Source: Eubacteriales bacterium
GTDB taxonomy: Bacteria > Bacillota > Clostridia > Lachnospirales > Lachnospiraceae
Reading direction: 5' to 3'
Length of the DNA: 64,000 nt
Assembly: GCA_030524715.1 (NCBI GenBank)
Contig: JAUNGB010000005.1
Location: 34,159-98,158 of the forward strand
Numbering within the stretch: the first letter of the stretch is position 1; each line of letters starts with the position of its first letter. Positions 43,059 to 51,705 of the stretch are shown piece by piece. A model generated the notes under the pieces. That model was not told where the DNA came from and did not search any database. It was given only the letters and a program-made list of their open reading frames with translations. Position numbers and translations under genes: made by a program.

Positions 43059-43105
43059 AGTGACAGCTTACGCATTTTTGGTGTGAAAGCAAGCCTTTTT
43101 TTGAA
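43059..43105 (-). repeat. Shared upstream sequence, copy 1
   Basis: The plus-strand words GTGACAGCTTACGCATTTTTG and GTGTGAAAGCAAGCC are matched at 43834-43880 (GTGACACAGCTTACATATTTT; GTGTGAAAGTAAGTC). Both lie upstream of minus-strand genes, as a promoter or operator would. Confidence 0.6.
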
Positions 43106-43187
43106 GAAATTTCTCTTTTTTTCACCGGTACAAAAGCAACCAAAAGGGCCAGCCGTGGTGGTTCGGCTGGCCGGTGGTATCGGTATT

Positions 43188-43799
43188 TTATGCCCGCTCG
43201 AAAGGTTCGCCGCAATCTCCGCAGATTACATTGACCTCGCGCGTTGCCCGGATAATGGTGCCGCAGCAGGGGCAGACATATTTAATACTGCGGTTAATAG
43301 ATTTCTTGCTGCCGCCCTTGGAGCCTCCCTCTACTGGCAGACGGCTGGCATTGATCCCGGCCTCGCCCAAGGTTTCCTTGATCCAAGCCTCCGCTTCCGG
43401 GGCCAGTGTTGTAACCGTCCAGCCGTACTTGGTGTGCTTTTCAATGTGCAGGCCGTGAGCCTCGGCGGTGGCCTTGAATTTTATGTTGTGGTAATAGCCG
43501 TTGTTGCTTACGTCCTGTATCTCATGTTCCAGATTGTAGAGGTGGGACATTTCATGTAAGAGCGTGGAGGCCAGTTCAAAGATAGGCCGGTCAAGGTACT
43601 CGGCGCAGAGGTTGATTTCCCGGTACTTCTCGTCGTCTGCGTTCCAGATTTCTTGAATACTGCACCAACCGTATGCGCCGCGCCCTCCGTCCGGGGATAC
43701 GGTGATGGCCGGGCGGGTTAATTCGTTACTATAAAAATGCTTATTAAACAGGTCGAACATTTCCTCGGTTTTCTTTACGATTTCAGATATTTGTAGCAT
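43188..43799 (-). CDS. SprT-like zinc metalloprotein
   Basis: A 203-residue protein. Zinc-binding HEMSH (H82, E83, H86) sits in the SprT/Spartan-like fold, which in eukaryotes cuts DNA-protein crosslinks; bacterial SprT-like proteins are mostly uncharacterised and frequent on conjugative elements. A C-terminal zinc ribbon (CPCC...CGDCG, about 172-197) follows a Ser/Gly/Lys linker. I start at ATG 43799 because AAGGAGG lies 8 bases upstream. It shares its upstream sequence with the gene at 42237-43004, suggesting joint origin. Confidence 0.85.
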   Translation of the reverse strand: MLQISEIVKKTEEMFDLFNKHFYSNELTRPAITVSPDGGRGAYGWCSIQEIWNADDEKYREINLCAEYLDRPIFELASTLLHEMSHLYNLEHEIQDVSNNGYYHNIKFKATAEAHGLHIEKHTKYGWTVTTLAPEAEAWIKETLGEAGINASRLPVEGGSKGGSKKSINRSIKYVCPCCGTIIRATREVNVICGDCGEPFERA

Positions 43800-43833
43800 A
43801 GCTGCGTCCTCCTTAAAATTATCTTTTAATTCT

Positions 43834-43880
43834 GTGTGACACAGCTTACATATTTTTTGTGTGAAAGTAAGTCTTATTTT
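43834..43880 (-). repeat. Shared upstream sequence, copy 2
   Basis: Partner of the block at 43059-43105; it precedes the SprT-like gene on the minus strand. The copies differ at several bases but keep the same word order and spacing. Confidence 0.6.
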
Positions 43881-44038
43881 GAGAAGTTTCCTTTGTTTTG
43901 TTGCCAAGAAATCAACAAGAATTGTCCGAAAAAATAAGATATGCCTTTCGAGCATTATAAAGAATAAAAAACGGGTATTTGCTATACTGCCCTTTATACC
44001 TTATACTGAAAGTACATAAAATGGGAGAAGGAAATGGT

Positions 44039-44575
44039 ATGAAAATCGTAATGTTAGAAGGAAGCCCCAATAGAAACGGCTCATCTAATTTACTGGCTGC
44101 GGAGTTTATTCGCGGAGCAAAGGAGGCAGGGCATTTGGTTCAGATTGTCGCTGCAGCACATGCAGAAATTCATCCCTGTACTGGCTGTGTCTATTGTGGG
44201 TATGAAGGCCCCTGTGTGCAGAAAGATGATATGAATCGCATTCGGGAAATGATTTTGGATGCGGATATGCTGGTCTTTGTTACGCCCCTTTATTACTATG
44301 GTATGTCTGCTCAACTAAAAACGCTGATTGACCGTTTTTGTGCATTCAATAGCAGTATCCAGAGAAAGAGGATGAAATCTGCGCTACTGGCTGTTGCGTG
44401 GAATGATGATAATTGGACATTTGAGGCATTGGAAGTTCATTATAAAACGCTTGTCCGATATTTGAACTTGATGGATATGGGCATGGTGCTTGGCGCAGGA
44501 TGTGGAACGCCCGAGATGACCCGGCGATCCAAATTCCCCAAGCTGGCTTATGAATTAGGGAAAAGGCTGTCCTAA
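44039..44575 (+). CDS. NADPH-dependent FMN reductase-like flavoprotein
   Basis: A 178-residue flavodoxin-fold reductase. The phosphate-binding loop for FMN is EGSPNRNGSSN (7-17), followed by a ferredoxin-like CTGCVYCGYEGPC patch (47-59) and the flavin-contact TPLYYYGMSAQLK. Such iron-sulfur-flavin-type or NAD(P)H:quinone reductases carry electrons to quinones or nitro compounds. GGGAGAAGG precedes ATG 44039. It stands before a LysR regulator and a redox gene cluster and may belong to the same response. Confidence 0.88.
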   Translation: MKIVMLEGSPNRNGSSNLLAAEFIRGAKEAGHLVQIVAAAHAEIHPCTGCVYCGYEGPCVQKDDMNRIREMILDADMLVFVTPLYYYGMSAQLKTLIDRFCAFNSSIQRKRMKSALLAVAWNDDNWTFEALEVHYKTLVRYLNLMDMGMVLGAGCGTPEMTRRSKFPKLAYELGKRLS

Positions 44576-44691
44576 GGCGAATTGCGGTCATATATGTGAA
44601 TTGGGGATGTTGAAGGCGTTGGTTTTCGGCATCCCCTTTTTCTGTTCATCGCCGAGATATTTATAAAACGTATTTCTAGACTTAAACCATG

Positions 44692-44719
44692 TTGCAAAAG
44701 CAAGGAAAACTGCTACAAT
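44692..44719 (+). promoter_or_regulatory. Promoter of the LysR gene
   Basis: TTGCAA (44692-44697) and TACAAT (44714-44719) separated by 16 bases, about 34 bases before the LysR start. Confidence 0.65.
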
Positions 44720-44753
44720 AAGAGCAAATATGCAGATAAGCGAGGTGCAAAAC

Positions 44754-45638
44754 ATGGAACTGAGAGTCCTCAACTATTTTTTAATGGTTGCCAGAGAAGA
44801 AAATATCACAAAAGCCGCACAGCTTTTGCACGTTACTCAGCCCACACTTTCCAGACAGCTTATGCAGTTGGAGGAAGAATTGGGTGTACAGCTATTTCAC
44901 CGTGGTAAGCATAATATTATCTTGACGGAGGATGGGCTATTGCTTCGACGGCGTGCGCAGGAACTTGTCACATTGTCCGAAAAGACAAAACAGGAACTCC
45001 AACATAAAGAGGAAATCATCTCTGGAGAAATCGCCATTGGCTGTGGAGAGGCCAGAAGCATGTCAATCCTGTCAGGAGGTATGAATGCTTTCCGGGCCAG
45101 TTATCCGATGGTTCAATTCAGTATCTACAGTGCCACAGCCGATGAAATTAAGGAGCGTATTGAAAAGGGGCTTTTGGACATGGGGCTTTTGACGGAGCCT
45201 GTGGATATATCGAAATATGAGTTTATCCGTATGCCAATAAAGGATCGTTGGGGCATATTGGTACGAAGTGATTCTCTATTGGCTGAGCGAAATGCAGTTA
45301 CGCCAGATGATTTAAGGGAGTTTCCCCTTATCATAGCACACCGGGAATTGGTAAAAAACGAATTGGCGAGTTGGTTTGGAAGTATCTTTGAACAGTTAGA
45401 GATAGCTGCAACGTATAACCTCATTGTAAATGCAGCCAATATGGTGGAAAAAAGAATGGGGGTTGCGTTATGCTTTGACCTTAGTGTTTCCTTTGAGAAT
45501 CTTTGCTTTGTGCCGCTTGTACCGCGTATTGAAACCGGTACGGTATTGGTTTGGAAAAAGAATCAAACACTTACGGCAGCAAATACAAAATTCACACAGC
45601 ACATGAAAGAATACATTTTAGGCATTTCTCACGATTGA
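44754..45638 (+). CDS. LysR-family regulator
   Basis: A 294-residue transcription factor. The N-terminal HTH is typical (NITKAAQLLHVTQPTLSRQL at about 17-36, then LEEELGVQLFHR), and the C-terminal effector domain begins near residue 90 (GEIAIGCGEARSM). GCGAGGTG lies 6 bases before ATG 44754. It is upstream of the aldo/keto reductase-flavodoxin cluster, in the same direction, which it probably controls together with the following MerR protein. Effector unknown. Confidence 0.93.
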   Translation: MELRVLNYFLMVAREENITKAAQLLHVTQPTLSRQLMQLEEELGVQLFHRGKHNIILTEDGLLLRRRAQELVTLSEKTKQELQHKEEIISGEIAIGCGEARSMSILSGGMNAFRASYPMVQFSIYSATADEIKERIEKGLLDMGLLTEPVDISKYEFIRMPIKDRWGILVRSDSLLAERNAVTPDDLREFPLIIAHRELVKNELASWFGSIFEQLEIAATYNLIVNAANMVEKRMGVALCFDLSVSFENLCFVPLVPRIETGTVLVWKKNQTLTAANTKFTQHMKEYILGISHD

Positions 45639-45674
45639 ATATAGGCATTAGACATTTTAATGGGCTGTCAGTAT

Positions 45675-45710
45675 AATATAGGTGTCCGGTAGGGGCACCT
45701 ATATTTTTTT
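45675..45710 (+). terminator. Rho-independent terminator after LysR
   Basis: AATATAGGTG (45675-45684) pairs with CACCTATATT (45696-45705) and runs into seven T residues. It separates LysR from the MerR operon. Confidence 0.85.
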
Positions 45711-45727
45711 AACGAAGGTGAGGGAAT

Positions 45728-46108
45728 ATGACGAAGCAGGAAGCAAGTAGGCTCTATAATATTCCAATTAAAATTTTGGAGGAATATGAAAAATGGGGGC
45801 TTTGCCATGAGGTAAAGAAGGTAATGGGATCATGGCAATATGACGACAGTGATTTGGAGCGTCTCAGTATGATTATGACGCTACATGATCTTGGATTTTC
45901 CAACAGCGAAGTTGAGACATATATGCGGCTTCTTTTGGATGGCGATCATACGGAAGTACAGCGACTTCAGATGCTGAACCAAAGACGTGCATGTGCATTG
46001 GATGAAATTCATTTTAGGGAAGCACAGCTTGTAAGGCTGGATTATCTGCGGCACAGCATCAATGCCTCGAAAAACGGTAAGAAAACAAAGGAGGGGTTCC
46101 ATGAATGA
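45728..46108 (+). CDS. MerR-like regulator
   Basis: A 126-residue protein. Residues about 3-70 form a MerR-type winged HTH (ASRLYNIPIKILEEYEKWGL, then YDDSDLERLSMIMTLHDLGF), and the rest is the dimerisation helix. There is no cysteine-rich metal site at the C-terminus, so it does not look like a metal sensor. GAAGGTGAGGG precedes the ATG. Its end overlaps the start of the aldo/keto reductase by 8 bases, so it is the first gene of that operon and probably regulates it. Confidence 0.85.
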   Translation: MTKQEASRLYNIPIKILEEYEKWGLCHEVKKVMGSWQYDDSDLERLSMIMTLHDLGFSNSEVETYMRLLLDGDHTEVQRLQMLNQRRACALDEIHFREAQLVRLDYLRHSINASKNGKKTKEGFHE

Positions 46109-46952
46109 AATTGAATTGAATAACGGAATCCGGATGCCATTGCTCGGCTTTGGCGTATTCCAGATTACCGATCAGCAGATTTGTAAAGAAAGCGTAAAAA
46201 TCGCGTTGAAAACAGGCTATCGGATGATTGACACTGCAGCCTGCTATGGGAATGAAGCAGCAGTGGGAGAAGCAATCCGGGAAAGCGGCATTGGCAGAGA
46301 GGAAATTTTCCTCGTTTCCAAGGTCTGGATTCAGGATGCCGGATATGAGAAAACCATGGCATCTTTTGAAAAAACCCTTGCTAATCTTGGGACGGAGTAT
46401 CTGGATTTATATCTTATTCATATGCCCTACGGGGACTATCACGGAAGCTGGCGGGCCATGGAGGAACTCTTAAAGGCAGGCAGAGTAAAAGCTATCGGCG
46501 TCTGCAACTTTCTTCCAGACAGACTGCTGGATTTGATTCTCAGCCATGAAGTCACACCGGCTGTCAATCAGATTGAACTGCATCCCTTCTGTCAGCAAAA
46601 GGAGCTTCGGCACTTAATGGCGCAGTATCAGATACAGCCGATGGCATGGGCTCCTTTTGCAGAAGGGCAAAACGGGATTTTTCAGAACCCGGAATTAACG
46701 GCCATCGGACAGAAGTATGGCAAGGTTCCCGCACAGGTGCTTCTCCGCTGGCTGCGGCAGAGTAAGATTGTTGCGATTCCGAAATCTGTTCATGAGGAAC
46801 GCATCCGCCAGAATTATGATGTGGACGATTTCATTTTGACGGAGGAGGACATGAGCATAATCGTGGGTATGGATACGGGCAAAAGCCTTATTCTGGATGT
46901 GCCAAGTCTGAACGAAGTACGCCGCCTGCATGGGATTCGTTTTGAGCAGTAA
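46101..46952 (+). CDS. Aldo/keto reductase
   Basis: A 283-residue NADPH-dependent TIM-barrel enzyme that reduces aldehydes or ketones. Catalytic tetrad residues are recognisable: Asp in MIDTAACYGNE (D and Y), Lys in FLVSKVW, and His in YLIHMPYG. The cofactor motif IPKSVHEERI is near the C-terminus. GGAGGGG lies before ATG 46101, which overlaps the merR stop. Gene order with flavin reductase and flavodoxin suggests an oxidative or electrophile stress operon. Confidence 0.93.
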   Translation: MNEIELNNGIRMPLLGFGVFQITDQQICKESVKIALKTGYRMIDTAACYGNEAAVGEAIRESGIGREEIFLVSKVWIQDAGYEKTMASFEKTLANLGTEYLDLYLIHMPYGDYHGSWRAMEELLKAGRVKAIGVCNFLPDRLLDLILSHEVTPAVNQIELHPFCQQKELRHLMAQYQIQPMAWAPFAEGQNGIFQNPELTAIGQKYGKVPAQVLLRWLRQSKIVAIPKSVHEERIRQNYDVDDFILTEEDMSIIVGMDTGKSLILDVPSLNEVRRLHGIRFEQ

Positions 46953-46975
46953 TGTTGGAAAGGAGATTTTTAGAT

Positions 46976-47527
46976 ATGAAGAAACATATTGGTTCTAAAC
47001 TGGCATTGTATCCAACACCGTTGGTGGTAGTTGGCGCAATGGTAAATGGAAAGCCCAACTGGACGCTGGTTGGACATCTGGGCATCATCGGCCATGACCG
47101 GGTAATGGTCAGCATGAGCGATACCCATTATTCCAATCAGGGCATCCGAGATACGAAAGCGCTGTCTATCAACATTGTGGATGAGGCTATGCTGCAAAAA
47201 GCCGATTATACAGGCTGTGTCAGCGGTACGAAGGAGGATAAGTCGGAACTATTTGCTTATCATATCGCAGACGATGGTGCGCCGATGATCGACGCATCCC
47301 CTGTTTCCATGGCGTGTATCGTGGAAGATGTATATAAAACGGAAGGTTTTGAGAGCTTTATCTGCAAAATCGCCGCAACCTATGCAGATGAGTCTGTATT
47401 GGATAGCAGCGGCAGACTGGACTATAACATCCTCAAACCGGTGCTGTTTGAGATGCCTACTTATCAGTATCTGAAAACAGGCGAGGTTTTGGGAAAGTGC
47501 ATGAGCATGGGAAAGGAGGAAAATTGA
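46976..47527 (+). CDS. Flavin reductase-like (FMN-binding split barrel) protein
   Basis: A 183-residue protein of the flavin reductase/FMN-binding group: KLALYPTPLVVVGAMVNGKP at the N-terminus, then GHDRVMVSMSDTHYSNQGI and KALSINIVDE. It binds FMN and may pass electrons from NAD(P)H. AAAGGAGATTTTTAGAT precedes ATG 46976, 23 bases after the aldo/keto reductase. The flavodoxin gene starts one base after its stop, suggesting transfer between them. Confidence 0.87.
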   Translation: MKKHIGSKLALYPTPLVVVGAMVNGKPNWTLVGHLGIIGHDRVMVSMSDTHYSNQGIRDTKALSINIVDEAMLQKADYTGCVSGTKEDKSELFAYHIADDGAPMIDASPVSMACIVEDVYKTEGFESFICKIAATYADESVLDSSGRLDYNILKPVLFEMPTYQYLKTGEVLGKCMSMGKEEN

Positions 47528-47528
47528 A

Positions 47529-47999
47529 ATGAGCAAGAAACTGGTTGCCTATTTTTCTGCAAGCGGTACAACGAAAAAGGCCGCGGAACATTTAGCAAAG
47601 GCAGTGGGTGCTGATCTGTTTGAGATCAAACCTGTTGTCCCTTACAGCAGTGTTGACCTGAACTGGATGGACAAAAAGAGCCGCAGCAGTGTGGAGATGA
47701 ATGATTCTGCATCCCGTCCGGAGATCGTAGAGCGGCTTCCGAATATGAGCGATTATGAAACGGTATATATCGGTTTTCCCATTTGGTGGTATGTAGCGCC
47801 GCGCATCATCAGTACCTTTGTGGAAAGCTACGATTTTACTGGAAAGACGATGGCGCCGTTTGCCACCTCTGGCGGCAGCGGCATGGGAAAAACGGTTGGC
47901 GAACTGAAAAAGCTCTGTCCGGGTGCAGACTGGAAGACCGGAAAAATGGTGAACAGCGCGTCTGAAAGAGAACTTGCGGACTGGGCAAATAAATTTTAA
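47529..47999 (+). CDS. Flavodoxin (Flavodoxin_4)
   Basis: A 156-residue cytoplasmic FMN electron carrier. The FMN phosphate loop is FSASGTTKKAAE (9-20), the flavin-stacking region IGFPIWWYVAPRII (about 80-93) and the third loop ATSGGSGMG. It is the soluble counterpart of the lipoprotein flavodoxin at 50943, which shares the same sequence pattern (RSSVEMNDSASRP and RSTIEMNDPSSRP). GGAGGAAAATTGAA before the ATG. Confidence 0.93.
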   Translation: MSKKLVAYFSASGTTKKAAEHLAKAVGADLFEIKPVVPYSSVDLNWMDKKSRSSVEMNDSASRPEIVERLPNMSDYETVYIGFPIWWYVAPRIISTFVESYDFTGKTMAPFATSGGSGMGKTVGELKKLCPGADWKTGKMVNSASERELADWANKF

Positions 48000-48013
48000 T
48001 GGAGGGAACGATT

Positions 48014-48697
48014 ATGAAATTAAGAAAAACGGATCCGGAATTTGCGGAGCTTTTTCAACACTTCGCTTTTGATGAGGTAGTAAATGAAGAAAACCAGCAA
48101 CTTGACGCACCTACGCGCTATCTGGCGATCCTTTCTGCGCTAATGGGATGCGGTGGGCTGGACGCCTATCGGGAGATGCTGCCCACCGCATTGGAAAATG
48201 GCATGACGCCGGTCATGGTAAAGGAAATGGTCTATCAGGCGGCGGATTATCTGGGCTACGGAAGAATGCTTTCCTTCTTGAATGTAACCAACGAGGTCTT
48301 TGCTGATAGAAATATTTCCCTGCCCTTACCCGGTCAGGCTACCACAACCATGGATGACCGGCTGGAAAAAGGTGCAGAAGCGCAGGCCGAGATCTTTGGA
48401 GAGCAGATGAAAGAGGCATGGAAGAATGGGCATATCAATCGCTGGCTGGCAGCGAACTGCTTTGGAGACTTTTATACCCGTACCGGTTTGGATCTGAAAC
48501 AGCGTGAGATGATTACATTTTGCTTTTTGATGGCGCAGGGCGGCTGTGAACCGCAGCTCATCGCTCACGCAAAAGGAAACATGAATCTGGGAAACGATAA
48601 AGAGTTTCTTATCCGTGTGGTATCGCAATGTTTGCCGTACATTGGCTATCCGCGCAGTTTAAATGCCATAAACGGTATTCAGAAGGCAGCAGAATGA
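48014..48697 (+). CDS. Carboxymuconolactone decarboxylase-family protein
   Basis: A 227-residue all-helical protein with two CMD repeats (about 38-100 and 145-215; TRYLAILSALMGCGGLDAYR and REMITFCFLMAQGGCEPQL). Members are decarboxylases or AhpD-like peroxidases; the classical CxxC of AhpD is not present, so peroxidase activity is unsupported. GGAGGGAACGATT precedes ATG 48014. It lies in the redox operon between flavodoxin and the second aldo/keto reductase. Confidence 0.87.
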   Translation: MKLRKTDPEFAELFQHFAFDEVVNEENQQLDAPTRYLAILSALMGCGGLDAYREMLPTALENGMTPVMVKEMVYQAADYLGYGRMLSFLNVTNEVFADRNISLPLPGQATTTMDDRLEKGAEAQAEIFGEQMKEAWKNGHINRWLAANCFGDFYTRTGLDLKQREMITFCFLMAQGGCEPQLIAHAKGNMNLGNDKEFLIRVVSQCLPYIGYPRSLNAINGIQKAAE

Positions 48698-48712
48698 TTG
48701 GAGGATATGATT

Positions 48713-49717
48713 ATGGAATATACAAAGTTAGGAAATACAGATATTGAAATTTCCAAATTGTGCGTGGGCTGTATGAGTTTTGGTAAAGCCGGAACCCTGC
48801 ACGACTGGACTCTGGATGAAGCGGCGACCGGAGAAGTTGTAAAACACGCACTTTCTCTGGGTATCAATTTCTTTGATACGGCCAACGGCTACTCTGCTGG
48901 AACCAGCGAGGAATATCTGGGCCGGGCGCTGAAAAAGAACATTGTCCGTGATAAGGTGGTCATTGCCTCGAAGGTCTATTTTAACCCCGGTAGGCTGTCT
49001 GCTCCGGCTATCCGCCGGGAGATTGACGGAACGCTGAAACGACTGGGTACGGATTACTTGGATCTGTACATCATCCACCGCTTTGACTATGAAACTCCTA
49101 TTGAGGAAACCATGGAGGCATTGAACGAGCTGGTAAAAGCCGGAAAGGTGCGGGCGCTGGGCGCCTCTGCTATGTATGGGTATCAGTTTTATAATATGCA
49201 GCTTACGGCCCGTGACCACGGTTGGGCGCAGTTTGAGGCCATGGAAAATCATTATAATCTCCTCTACCGGGAGGACGAACGGGAACTGATTCCCATTTGC
49301 AGGCAGATGGGCGTGTCCCTGATGCCTTACAGTCCCTTAGCGGCAGGACACCTGACCCGGCCTGAGTGGAAGGCGGATACCCTGCGAAGCCGTACCGACC
49401 GGGTGGCCATGGGGAAATATGACCGTACCGAAGAACAGGATATGCAGATTGTGAGCCGGGTTCACGAACTGGCGGAGCGGTACGGTGTCAAGATGTCACA
49501 AATTGCTATTGCGTGGCACTGGGCAAAAGGCGTTGCATCCCCCATCATCGGGGCAACAAAGGCTGCCTACTTTGACGACGCGGTGGGTGCGCTGACCGTC
49601 AAGCTGACGGCAGAGGACATTGCATGGCTGGAAGAACCCTATCTTCCCCACCGGATTGTAGGTGCGATTGACCACAATCCTGCGGACGGCGTGATGCTGC
49701 TGGATGAAAAGAAATAG
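48713..49717 (+). CDS. Aldo/keto reductase, second
   Basis: A 334-residue NADPH-dependent reductase of the Tas/YhdN type, longer than the first one. Motifs: NFFDTANGYSAGTSEEYLG (Asp/Tyr), VIASKVYF (Lys), YIIHRFDYETP (His) and the C-terminal SPIIGATKAAYFDDAV cofactor loop. GGAGG lies 8 bases before ATG 48713. It is followed about 14 bases later by the first exported flavodoxin gene. Confidence 0.93.
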   Translation: MEYTKLGNTDIEISKLCVGCMSFGKAGTLHDWTLDEAATGEVVKHALSLGINFFDTANGYSAGTSEEYLGRALKKNIVRDKVVIASKVYFNPGRLSAPAIRREIDGTLKRLGTDYLDLYIIHRFDYETPIEETMEALNELVKAGKVRALGASAMYGYQFYNMQLTARDHGWAQFEAMENHYNLLYREDERELIPICRQMGVSLMPYSPLAAGHLTRPEWKADTLRSRTDRVAMGKYDRTEEQDMQIVSRVHELAERYGVKMSQIAIAWHWAKGVASPIIGATKAAYFDDAVGALTVKLTAEDIAWLEEPYLPHRIVGAIDHNPADGVMLLDEKK

Positions 49718-49731
49718 AAGGGGTGGATGAA

Positions 49732-50916
49732 TTGAAAAAATTCACTGCATGGGTGCTTTCCTTTTGCATTTTATTTGGCTTGACTGCCTGCGGCGGGCAG
49801 ACAGAAGAACTCGCAGCGGAATCCGATACCTCCCAATCCGGCGTTTCGCAGCCGGCTGAGGAGGAAAGTCAGTCCTCTGCTGCCGAAGAAGAAAATACGC
49901 AGACGGCTCAGGAGACAGGGCAGGAGAATATTCTGATTGCCTATTTCTCCTGGGCGGATAACACAATCGTGGAGGATGAGGAAGCCGCTGTTCAATCTGC
50001 GCTTTCCCATTATGAATCCATTGGTGACAGAGAAAATTATAGCGATGTAGATGCAGTCGCTTCGGCCAGCGTAGTGGCTCCGGGAAATACTACGCAGATG
50101 GCGCAGTGGATTCAGGAGTATGTGGGAGGGGAACGGTTTCCCATCGTTGTGACGGAAACATATCCCGACAACTATGATGAGTGTATGGAGCGGGCGGCGG
50201 ATGAGAAGGCGGAAAACGCCCGTCCGGAATTGGCAAACCATCTGGATAACATAGACGATTACGATATAGTCTTTTTGGGTTTTCCCAACTGGTGGTCCAG
50301 CGCGCCTATGGCGATCTTCTCCTTTATCGAAGAATATGATCTCTCCGGGAAAACCATTGTTCCTTTCTGTGCCCATGGAACCGGAGGAATCGCGGCGGGC
50401 GTAAGGGATATTACTGCGGCCCTGCCTGATTCCGTAACGGTTTTGGATGCTCTTGGCGTTTACCGGGCAGACATTGGAAATGCCGAATCCGCAGTGCAGG
50501 AGTGGCTGGCGGAACTTGGATTTGAAAAAAAGGAGGAAGAATCCAAAATGGAAAATGAGGGAAGAAAGCTGAAAATGGCAGTCGATGGACAGGAGATCAG
50601 CATCACGCTTTATGATACCCCGGCAGCAAACGCATTGTACGAAATGCTGCCTCTGGAACTGACCTTTGAGGATTTTAACGGGGTGGAGAAGATCAGCTAT
50701 CTTCCACAGGAACTGCCCACAGAGGGAGAACCTGATGGCTGCGATCCAGATGTGGGGGATTTCTGCCTGTATGCGCCATGGGGAAATCTGTCGGTATTCT
50801 ATCAGGATTTCCGGTATTCGGACAGCTTAATCCTGTTGGGGCATATTGATTCCGGGATGGAGCTGCTTTCCGGTCAGAGCGGAGATTTTTCGGCCACACT
50901 GGAAGCGGTGGAATGA
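49732..50916 (+). CDS. Lipoprotein with flavodoxin and cyclophilin-like domains
   Basis: A 394-residue exported protein. The N-terminal signal (KKFTAWVLSFCILFG) ends in the lipobox LTAC, so the mature protein would be anchored outside the membrane. After a Ser/Glu linker comes a flavodoxin domain (about 65-265; IAYFSWADNT and FLGFPNWWSSAPMA), then a cyclophilin-like domain (about 275-394; MAVDGQEISITLYDTPAANA). The fusion of an exported flavodoxin with such a domain is unusual. TTG 49732 after AAGGGGTGG is the likely start; GTG 49723 is the alternative. It may receive electrons from a membrane donor such as the DUF4405 protein downstream (inference). Confidence 0.88.
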   Translation: MKKFTAWVLSFCILFGLTACGGQTEELAAESDTSQSGVSQPAEEESQSSAAEEENTQTAQETGQENILIAYFSWADNTIVEDEEAAVQSALSHYESIGDRENYSDVDAVASASVVAPGNTTQMAQWIQEYVGGERFPIVVTETYPDNYDECMERAADEKAENARPELANHLDNIDDYDIVFLGFPNWWSSAPMAIFSFIEEYDLSGKTIVPFCAHGTGGIAAGVRDITAALPDSVTVLDALGVYRADIGNAESAVQEWLAELGFEKKEEESKMENEGRKLKMAVDGQEISITLYDTPAANALYEMLPLELTFEDFNGVEKISYLPQELPTEGEPDGCDPDVGDFCLYAPWGNLSVFYQDFRYSDSLILLGHIDSGMELLSGQSGDFSATLEAVE

Positions 50917-50942
50917 GAAAAATTATACGAGGAGGTAAGACC

Positions 50943-51668
50943 ATGAAAAAATTTGCAACACTTTTACTTACTTTTGTGATGGCTGTTTCCCTTGCAGCAT
51001 GTGCCGGGAATGAAACACTGGCTGAAACAAGCACTCTGGATACGGAGGGCAGCATTTCTGCGGAATCAACTGTGCTGGAAAGCAGTGAAACCGCATCGGA
51101 ACCGGAAAGCGAAACCGCATCGGATAGCCAGATGGAAGAAACGGAATCCCCGGCTGATACAGATACCGAGTCAACAGGAACGAATGTACTGGTAGCCTAT
51201 TTTTCCGCCACTGGAACCACAGAGGGCGTTGCGGAGAAGATTGCCAGCGGTCTGGATGCCGACCTTTACGAGATTGTTCCGGAGGAGCCTTATACAGACA
51301 CTGACTTGGATTATCATGACGATAACAGCCGCAGCACTATTGAAATGAATGATCCTTCCTCCCGTCCGGCGATTTCCGGTTCCGTGGAGAACATGGAACA
51401 GTATTCTACCGTATTCATCGGTTATCCCATCTGGTGGGGAGAAGCCCCGAGAATCGTCAGTACCTTTATGGAAAGCTATGATTTTTCCGGCAAGACGATT
51501 GTACCTTTCTGTACCTCCGGCGGCAGCGGCATCGGCTCCAGCGCTTCCAATCTGGAGAAATTGACAATCGGCGCTACATGGCTTGACGGTCAGAGGTTAA
51601 GCGGCAGCGATTCTCAGGGCGCCGTAATGGAATGGGTAAACAGTCTTGGAATGGATTTCGGTGCGTAA
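50943..51668 (+). CDS. Lipoprotein flavodoxin
   Basis: A 241-residue exported flavodoxin. Signal peptide KKFATLLLTFVMAVS and lipobox LAAC at about residues 17-20, then a Ser/Glu/Thr-rich spacer to about 80, then Flavodoxin_4 (VAYFSATGTTEGVAEKIASG; FIGYPIWWGEAPRIV). It has the same domain as the cytoplasmic flavodoxin at 47529, here on the outer face. GAGGAGGTAAGACC precedes ATG 50943, 26 bases after the previous lipoprotein. Two extracytoplasmic flavodoxins in one operon point to an electron path across or outside the membrane. Confidence 0.92.
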   Translation: MKKFATLLLTFVMAVSLAACAGNETLAETSTLDTEGSISAESTVLESSETASEPESETASDSQMEETESPADTDTESTGTNVLVAYFSATGTTEGVAEKIASGLDADLYEIVPEEPYTDTDLDYHDDNSRSTIEMNDPSSRPAISGSVENMEQYSTVFIGYPIWWGEAPRIVSTFMESYDFSGKTIVPFCTSGGSGIGSSASNLEKLTIGATWLDGQRLSGSDSQGAVMEWVNSLGMDFGA

Positions 51669-51705
51669 TTATTTTTGCAATGGCAAAGGAAAGGGGCAAC
51701 TGCAT

